Origin: Eretmocerus hayati
Taxonomy: Eukaryota > Arthropoda > Insecta > Hymenoptera > Aphelinidae
Direction: 5' to 3'
Assembly (NCBI GenBank): GCA_029851415.1
Contig: CM056743.1
Location: forward strand, 94,400,501 to 94,464,500
DNA length: 64,000 bases
A program made the position numbers and the translations under genes. Below are positions 58,901-64,000 of the stretch, one piece after another. A model generated the notes under the pieces. It was given only the letters and a program-made list of their open reading frames with translations. It did not search any database and was not told the DNA's origin. Numbering within the stretch: the first letter of the stretch is position 1; each line of letters starts with the position of its first letter.

Positions 58901-61250
58901 GTCTCCTCGAGATGATGAATTTTTCTTCAAGATAGCAATGCCATCTGCCCCTAGTACAGTAACCAAAAGAACTATTTTGTCTGAGGTAGCTCGTCTCTTC
59001 GACCCCCTTGGTTGGCTAGCTCCGTTTTTGATACACGGTAAAATTCTTTTGCGTGATCTTTGGCAGTTGAAACTTGATTGGGATACTCGGGTAGATGGTG
59101 AACCGCTGCGAAAATGGTTATACATTCGATCTGAAATACCAGAGTTAAGTAAAATTCGAGTAAAACGTTGGTTGGGTACTTTGCAAATTTCCGATTGGCA
59201 ACTTCACGGTTTTGGTGATGCATCTGATCGCGCCTATGCTGCCGCAATTTATCTAGTTATACCAGGGCAATCCGCTCAATCGATAATGGCAAAGATGAAA
59301 GCCGCGCCAGTAAAGACCCTTTGTATCCCAAAACTGGAATTATGCGCAGCTGTGCTAGTCGTGAAGCTCATCAAACATGTATTGTCTGAGTTGAAAAGTA
59401 AGCCTTCTGCCATATTTTGTTGGGGCGACAATAAAACGGTGTTGAATTGGTTAGCCGATGAACCTGCACGCTGGCAAACATTCGTTGCAAACCGTGTCAG
59501 TCTCATTCAAACGTCACTCCCCGAAGCGACTTGGGGTCACGTTGTTTCAGAACAAAATTTCGCGGACTGCGCAACTCGGGGGATATCCGTGGACGAGTTA
59601 CACAATTCGAAACTTTGGTGGAACGGTCCAGAATGGATCATTAGTCCACGGGAATCCTGGCCACAAAATTCAGTAGAGGCTGATCCAAATGCTGCACTCG
59701 CGTTTCATGCCGTGGAAGAACCGGAAAAAGAGTCGCACGTATTGGAGTCATTAGAAAAGTTTAGCTCGTTTGCCAAAGTGATTCGGATTTTAGCCTACAT
59801 GTATCGATGGCAGTTTAATGCTCGACGTAAGCCAAAAGATCGAAACAGAGGCGTTTTTGATTGGTTGGAAATTGAATTCGCGAGAATCTCTCTCTTCAGA
59901 GTTATTCAACGGCAGCATTTTGCAACAGAAATCAGTATCCTCGAGTCAAAGTCGAGCAAACTTCCAAAATCGAGCGACATTCGCCGTCTCTGTCCTTTTC
60001 TCGATAACAAGGGAACCTTACGCGTCGGTGGTAGATTGCAAAACGCTCCACTTGCGTACAGCGAATTTCATCCAGTCATTCTTTCTAGTCACAGCCCATT
60101 CGTTAGAAACATGGTGAGAGAAATTCATTCAGCTACTCTGCATGGTGGCATTCAGTTGATGCTTAGTGACATACATCGATGGGCGTGGATCCCGCGACTC
60201 ACTAGACTAGTCCAAAACACGTACCGGAGTTGCGTGACATGCGCGCGTTTTGCAGCTAGACCACTAGAACAGCAAATGGCGCCGTTACCAGCAGTTAGAA
60301 TCACTGCGCGAATGCCTTTTGAAGCAGCTGGCGTCGATTTCGCCGGTCTGATTAAAGTTTTGTTCAATCGTGGCAGAGGGGCGAAATGGACGAAGGGGTA
60401 TTTTTGCATATTTATATGCATGTTTACAAGGGCAACACATGTAGAAGTAGTATCGGAGCTCACTTCAGCGGCTTTCGTAGCAGCCTTTCATAGATACGTG
60501 TCTCGACGCGGACGTTGTACAAAATTGTACTGTGACAATGCTAAGAACTTTGTCGGGGCGGAGGCGGAAATCAAGAAAATGTTCACTAAGGCATCGGCCT
60601 TTTCAAACGAAGTCGCGGCTCTGCTCGCCCCGGAAAATGTCACGTGGAATTTTTCACCCCCTCGAGCTCCTCACTTTAGAGGACTGTGGGAGGCGGCAGT
60701 CCGCAGTTTCAAATACCATCTCAAACGAGTAGTCGGAGATGCGTGTCTTACATTCGAGGAATACATGACCTTAAGCAGCCAAATCGAAGCTTGCCTAAAC
60801 TCTCGGCCTCTCTGCCCTCTTAGTACGGATGGAAATGACCTCATTGCCTTGACCGCTGGCCATTTTTTGATTGGGCGCGCTGTCACTGCATTGCCCGAAC
60901 CATTCGACGACGTTGACTTACACTCTCCTCCTCAGTGCAGAAGGAGGCAAATTCAAAGGATGCGCAACAATTTCTGGGATCGTTGGCGCAAAGAAGTGAT
61001 GCATCACCTTCAACAACGTGGTAAATGGCTCAACGTCCAGGATCAAATCAACGTCGGCGACCTGGTGCTCGTGAAGGACGAGCTGACACCTCCAATCAAG
61101 TGGCCCATGGCTCGGGTAACTGCTGTCCATCCTGGCAAAGACGGGCTGACGCGCGTGGTCGATGTGAGGACCGCCACAGCAACCTATCGTCGAGCTTTGT
61201 GCAAGCTCATCAAGCTTCCAGTAGATCCAGATGGCCAGGATGGTTATTAG
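55998..61250 (+). CDS. BEL/Pao Gag-Pol polyprotein
   Basis: The start is the ATG at 55998 (CACAATGA, adenine at -3); the open frame begins slightly earlier without ATG. 1750 residues. Gag-type DUF1759-like region about 130-310, Asn/Ser linker, CCHC knuckle near 357 (CVCCKGRHALDRC) and a second near 390 lacking its last Cys (CINCLKSGHFADKL). Protease Asp486 (LIDPGSDC), then ALGWILTGG. Reverse transcriptase with YMDD at 899-902. RNase H Asp1074 (GFGDASDRA) and WGDNKTVLNWL. Integrase with a zinc segment, Asp1447 (GVDFAG), Asp1513 (YCDNAKNF), Glu1565 (GLWEAAV). C-terminal DUF5641-like domain (WPMARVTAVHPGKDG). It encodes everything for intracellular retrotransposition and shows no stop or frameshift. 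Confidence 0.96.
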   Translation: MTSDLVSRQMDEAAWITNSPENTKKRGEANVTPAYLKTRIQVIEGYWSDFVSRHDEIYPHRSTLKEHDYFTKSVFRQVEDDYCVARAWLLEKLETKEIQLRTVPTGLPTNPAQMTTNFDAQQFIQASAEVQSMPHIEVSEFSGKQSDWELFKDQFKSIVIDKPFASSVKVQLLLRAAKGDAAKLLKGTRLAETSFETAWQKLVRRYDNARLRSRLHLEALINLPTIKEKSAASLADILNLAEEAVQGLRDLECPVDHYDCWLVHLIVRKFDPGTKENWTIRQESVVGFSTYVSIKKYIEDRIDSLNTAHLGLSQPSNSNSSSQNSNNSRSRNNFGNRSANANVGNPSSESSVANALPCVCCKGRHALDRCGRFLKLSVFKRFEFCKSNKLCINCLKSGHFADKLESMYRCSSCQKAHHSKLHYEKPDSVDKAATESDAPNNNLSSVNSTFVHNLAAFSKQPRLLATARVILQAPHGQKIEARALIDPGSDCSFVADRVVQALNLPSRELKLGVNTIGNKHTVVSSSEVSLTLLSRVDRSFSWHLEALVSPQLTALLPSATVQQCEDWSHLEGITLADPEFFRPAKIDCLLGTEVYSEFLRVGLRKGPPKTPTAQNTALGWILTGGTATTEESSEARYVQTFHMSTEKTLSEQVSKFFEVEHLPVSRLLKAEEQDCEDYFLSTVTRTNEGRFVVRLPFARSFTGVSFTDSREIAVACLLRSERQRRRNPELDKAYSGFMVEYEELDHMGLLPHPALSDPRSCYLPHHAVFRKDSNKIRVVLNASQRSGTGKSLNDYLLPGPDLQNDLTLVISRWRMFQYVFTADIVKMFRQILVHPDDRVWQKIVWRILGAAEIRDYALKTVTYGTVCAPYLAMRVLRLLAEIHNEGFSLAAYILWWLTYMDDAFGGADTLSEALAARNQLIAVMKSGCMELGKWAANHTDLLTGLASNGADAVPVDIEDTVSTLGLNWSPRDDEFFFKIAMPSAPSTVTKRTILSEVARLFDPLGWLAPFLIHGKILLRDLWQLKLDWDTRVDGEPLRKWLYIRSEIPELSKIRVKRWLGTLQISDWQLHGFGDASDRAYAAAIYLVIPGQSAQSIMAKMKAAPVKTLCIPKLELCAAVLVVKLIKHVLSELKSKPSAIFCWGDNKTVLNWLADEPARWQTFVANRVSLIQTSLPEATWGHVVSEQNFADCATRGISVDELHNSKLWWNGPEWIISPRESWPQNSVEADPNAALAFHAVEEPEKESHVLESLEKFSSFAKVIRILAYMYRWQFNARRKPKDRNRGVFDWLEIEFARISLFRVIQRQHFATEISILESKSSKLPKSSDIRRLCPFLDNKGTLRVGGRLQNAPLAYSEFHPVILSSHSPFVRNMVREIHSATLHGGIQLMLSDIHRWAWIPRLTRLVQNTYRSCVTCARFAARPLEQQMAPLPAVRITARMPFEAAGVDFAGLIKVLFNRGRGAKWTKGYFCIFICMFTRATHVEVVSELTSAAFVAAFHRYVSRRGRCTKLYCDNAKNFVGAEAEIKKMFTKASAFSNEVAALLAPENVTWNFSPPRAPHFRGLWEAAVRSFKYHLKRVVGDACLTFEEYMTLSSQIEACLNSRPLCPLSTDGNDLIALTAGHFLIGRAVTALPEPFDDVDLHSPPQCRRRQIQRMRNNFWDRWRKEVMHHLQQRGKWLNVQDQINVGDLVLVKDELTPPIKWPMARVTAVHPGKDGLTRVVDVRTATATYRRALCKLIKLPVDPDGQDGY

Positions 61251-62215
61251 TCATCAAGAGTCAAGGAGTTCCTGTCAACATCGTCGTCGACTGAAGAACA
61301 ATGATTTGAGAATCGCGTATTTTCGACAGTCACTACACAATTTCCTCGCTCTACACCTGCGGAAATTTGTAAGGCCACTCGTATCGTCTCCGTTTATTAT
61401 TTGCATTTCCTCGTAGAGTCAGTAAAATCAAACAAGTCGAGTATTAGCCCTTGGCCTATTCTCAATACGCTGCGCAAGATGAGAGATGATGCCTCGTATT
61501 CATTTTTTTCATATATTTTTACAACTTAGAATCATTTTGAGGAATGCAATCTTTTGCGAATAACTTCTTTTCCCCATCGTTTAAAGAATTATAGATTAAG
61601 ATTTTGGCTCATCAGCCTAAAAGCTCTATTGAGCGAATTTGAATGATGTATATTATGGATTCTTTTGTTGTGCTATGTGCACTGTGGGATGTTGATCATC
61701 CAGAATTGGTATGTTTTCTGTTTTTTGATTTTTTGCTGGTAGATCCAGACTTGAGTGTTCATTCCGTAGTATAATCAATTCACGATCTTCAGCAAGGCAT
61801 ATGATAATTAACCGATTTTTTCTTCTTTTATTTATTTAGTCATCTTTCGACTGATCAGATTCAACTTTGACTGATTCATACGAATCATTCATCAAGTTGG
61901 ATGGGCACCGTAAAATCATTCATTCGAAAATGTTAAAATCTCGTTCGTATATATATTTATTTTTCGATTTTGTCATCGAGCTGTCGGTAAAATTCAAATT
62001 CTTTTCTGCTATGCAAAATTAATCTTCAAATTACTACCTTTGATCGACAATTTAGAATTTTTCATTTGATCAACTACCGGTCATTTCGCTATTATCAAAT
62101 CGAATTATTCGCACGCTCTATGAGTCTGACAACCGCGTCCCCTATTGAGTCTTACGTATTCTTCTTCGAATGCAAGTTCCAGTTGTCAAATCTGATTTGC
62201 TTGGTATGATCAAGC
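61251..62215 (+). other. BEL 3' untranslated region
   Basis: About 1 kb of AT-rich sequence between the gag-pol stop and the polypurine tract. No open frame of note, so no env. Confidence 0.7.
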
Positions 62216-62228
62216 AAAGGGGGCGGAA
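62216..62228 (+). other. BEL polypurine tract
   Basis: AAAGGGGGCGGAA abuts the 3' LTR and would prime plus-strand synthesis. Confidence 0.85.
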
Positions 62229-62717
62229 TGTTGAAGTATCTCGAGCCTGCGAATATTCGAGGGAAATTCAGCAGTTGGAGCACGGTGCGATGACCCGCGA
62301 TTTCTCCTCGATGTCACGCGAGTGACATCATTCAAATTTCATTGGCCGAATTGGCACCTGATGATCCTGTCATCCGCCCTGCTCTTCTCTGCGAGTCTCT
62401 CTCGCAGCTCAAAATTCGTCAGTTAGCCACAGGTCGGCAAGCAGCGATCAGCTGTGCTGCTTGCGCGCATAATCATACCCGCGCCGGTGCCCGTCCTCGC
62501 GACCGCGTACTCCCGATCCCTTCAATTCTCGCGCCGCGCCCACACCGCGTCTTATCTTTTTTTTCTCACAAGTGTCGCACACTTCATAAGAGAATATATT
62601 CTCACTTTGTGTTCAGTATAACCAAACAGTGAGTCGTCATTTAGTGAACCCTTCCTGCACATCCCGATTCTAAAATCAGGGCTCCAAGGTACCATGAGAA
62701 CACCTTGACCCTTTTCA
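62229..62717 (+). repeat. BEL 3' LTR
   Basis: 489 bp, aligned without gaps to the 5' LTR with 9 transitions (about 1.8 percent) and no transversions. Confidence 0.97.
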
Positions 62718-62722
62718 CAGTT
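62718..62722. repeat. target-site duplication CAGTT, right
   Basis: Matches 54367-54371. Confidence 0.93.
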
Positions 62723-63372
62723 ACGCAGATGTCGTGATGGGTTAAAAGCTGATTGAGTATTATCCCAATTTCATGTTTTGTTCTAATTGGTATAATCAGA
62801 ACATTCAATAACCTGGTACCACACATGTTTGCCATGCATCAGGCTTGCCTACTACAAGACTGTTTGTTTCAGGACTCGTAAACAGGATTCAGATCTCCAG
62901 CACCTGAAACAACACAGGAAGACTAGTAATTTGAAGCTAGATAAGATGAGTCCTAATAAAATGGTACTTTCTCAGCGAGTGCAAAGGGTAGTCCCATATT
63001 TGGACTTCACACTGAACAATTGCTTTGATACCACGGGGCAAGTTGGAGGTTTGTAACTTTTCAAATCACATTTCCTAATCATAAAAATGACTTACACGTA
63101 GATTGACCATAAGTTTTTTCAGGTAACAATGACTGCCTCATTCTTGAAGAGAGGAATTATATCTCAACATCTGATGATCCTGGACGAAGTGGACTCCAGC
63201 AAGAGGATAGAGCATCCAAGAGCGAAGAAAGTAATTTGCCCGTTGATCAAAAGCCTTGTAAAAGCTCAGATATACAGAATCCCGTAGAATCAAGAGTGCA
63301 GAAGATCTTCGTTCAGAAATCAAGAGATAAAAAAGCCACCGGAAAGACCGAGCAGGTGGAGTCAACTGACAA

Positions 63373-63694
63373 GGAGGGGGTCAGACCTTCGGATCACGAT
63401 TTCGCCTGAAACTTTGGAAATAGTCTCCTTTTGGCACACGAAGAAAATATCCAAAACCGCACTCGCCAACGCTCAAGCGTTTTTGAGCTACAGGCTGAAA
63501 CATATGCATTACAGTATATCTATATATACCATTTTTTATGAATATGGGTATACTGTAATGCATGGATTGTGTGCTGTAGCTCAGAAACGCTTGAGCGTTG
63601 GCAAACGCGGTTTTGGATATCTTTCTTCTGTGACGGAAGAGGACTATTTCCAAAGTTTCAGGCAAATCCGTGATCCGAAGGCCAGACCCCCTCC
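63373..63694. mobile_element. 322-bp fold-back (MITE-like) element
   Basis: 63373-63525 and 63548-63694 are inverted copies (AACGCTCAAGCGTTT, TCCAAAACCGC, AACTTTGGAAATAGTC on both strands), with ends GGAGGGGGTC..GACCCCCTCC. Similar frames appear on both strands for that reason only. It interrupts the last exon candidate of the broken gene. Next to it, 63697-63718 is a perfect 8-bp stem (GTGAGTAA..TTACTCAC). Confidence 0.8.
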
Positions 63695-63718
63695 TCGTGA
63701 GTAAAAGCTGTTACTCAC

Positions 63719-64000
63719 TCGCCAAAGAGAATTTGGTTTTTCAACAATCAATCGAAGACGTTTATGAGAGGACTTTTATTGAACGAGATATAACAAACAA
63801 TCAGAAATATGGGCAAGATCCGCATACGATTTCTCAAGGTTAAGAAGAAAAAGGTCGTAGTGGTTGCGGTCACGTTTTAAACGAAGTGAAGTAGAGAGGC
63901 TAGGTTCAAGAAGAAGTGAGAGTTTTCTTCGTTTTCCAACGTTCCAAAATTACTGTAGATAACAGTTCTCACGTTTGATTTTACAATTACTCGCTAGGGT
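63719..64000. other. unassigned end of window
   Basis: AT-rich sequence without a recognisable gene. Confidence 0.4.

Larger units (their letters stand above)
54372..62717 (+). mobile_element. BEL/Pao LTR retrotransposon, structurally complete
   Basis: 8346 bp with two 489-bp LTRs, a tRNA-iMet-type primer site, a long leader, one uninterrupted gag-pol frame of 1750 codons, a polypurine tract and a CAGTT target duplication. The integrase-last order, A17-type protease/RNase H region and DUF5641-like C-terminus place it in BEL/Pao. There is no env. LTRs differ at 9 of 489 positions. It sits inside a candidate coding exon of the broken gene. Confidence 0.97.
51548..63372 (+). pseudogene. unidentified multi-exon gene broken by transposons
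   Basis: Exon candidates with splice borders: 51548-51605 (donor GTGAGT), 51759-51939 (donor GTGAGT), 52047-52088 (cut by the palindrome), 53393-53490 (cut by the CR1-like fragment), 54313-54371 joined to 62718-62740 (cut by BEL), 62873-63048 and 63123-63372 (cut by a small fold-back). The 107-nt intron (51940-52046) is phase 0 to phase 0. The 62741-62872 and 63049-63122 introns also join in matching phase. Collapsing the BEL insertion to one CAGTT leaves an open frame (ENGVTVPRAKKQ and on). The inferred protein is acidic at first (DFDPGDPSESDEYEQ), then basic (GARKSKKAKP) and later Ser/Glu/Lys-rich (EDRASKSEESNLP). In exon 51759-51939 the phase changes and a stop appears, so the copy is decayed. 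No family recognised. Confidence 0.4.

Noticed and set aside
61251..62215. env downstream of BEL gag-pol
   Set aside because: No frame above about 60 codons in the right orientation.
63381..63704. Similar 94- and 96-codon frames on opposite strands
   Set aside because: Explained by the inverted arms of the 322-bp hairpin element.

Overview
The window looks like repeat-rich arthropod, probably insect, nuclear DNA. The basis is candidate introns of 74 and 107 nt with GT..AG borders, two arthropod-type retrotransposon families (Ty3/gypsy and BEL/Pao), CR1-like non-LTR elements with (TTATC)n or (TATC)n tails, two satellite arrays with higher-order structure, and many fold-back elements. No bacterial gene organisation is visible. 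I cannot name the species.

Layout. 1-3995: satellite of 20-bp units in 541-562 bp higher-order repeats. 3996-6859: little recognisable. 6860-12477 (minus): decayed Ty3/gypsy element 1 (gag, protease, RT-RNase H, integrase) that still carries a textbook -1 frameshift signal. 12787-13145: small fold-back. 13325-17014: GC-rich tandem repeats, two duplicated exon-like modules flanking a 1.87-kb TIR element, and a candidate three-exon gene for a 55-residue protein. 17540-25170: three copies of a repeat with a strongly conserved core, separated by a CR1-like element (18590-23461). 26302-28090 (minus): 5' end of another LTR element (LTR, tRNA-Leu-type primer site, gag-like start). 28091-31348: nothing recognised. 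31349-42843 (minus): Ty3/gypsy element 2, with an OTU-type cysteine protease domain between RNase H and integrase. It is split by a 6.2-kb fold-back element (34552-40761) flanked by a TAGT duplication. 42844-44310: second long palindrome. 44330-48615: 26-bp minisatellite, then a (CT)n tract to 48829. 48830-51500: mostly unassigned. 51548-63372: scattered exons of an unidentified, apparently decayed gene on the plus strand, cut by a palindromic element, a 5'-truncated CR1-like copy, a structurally complete BEL/Pao element (54372-62717) and a small fold-back.

The best-supported items are the BEL element (489-bp LTRs 9 differences apart, CAGTT duplication, primer site, polypurine tract and one uninterrupted gag-pol frame), the two gypsy copies and the CR1-like element. 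The most unusual are the OTU domain inside gypsy element 2, the giant fold-back with tandem ~360-bp subunits, the intact slippery heptamer and hairpin in gypsy element 1, and the shattered gene whose exon phases still match across the insertions. All gene models here are read by eye and none is backed by transcript or database evidence.
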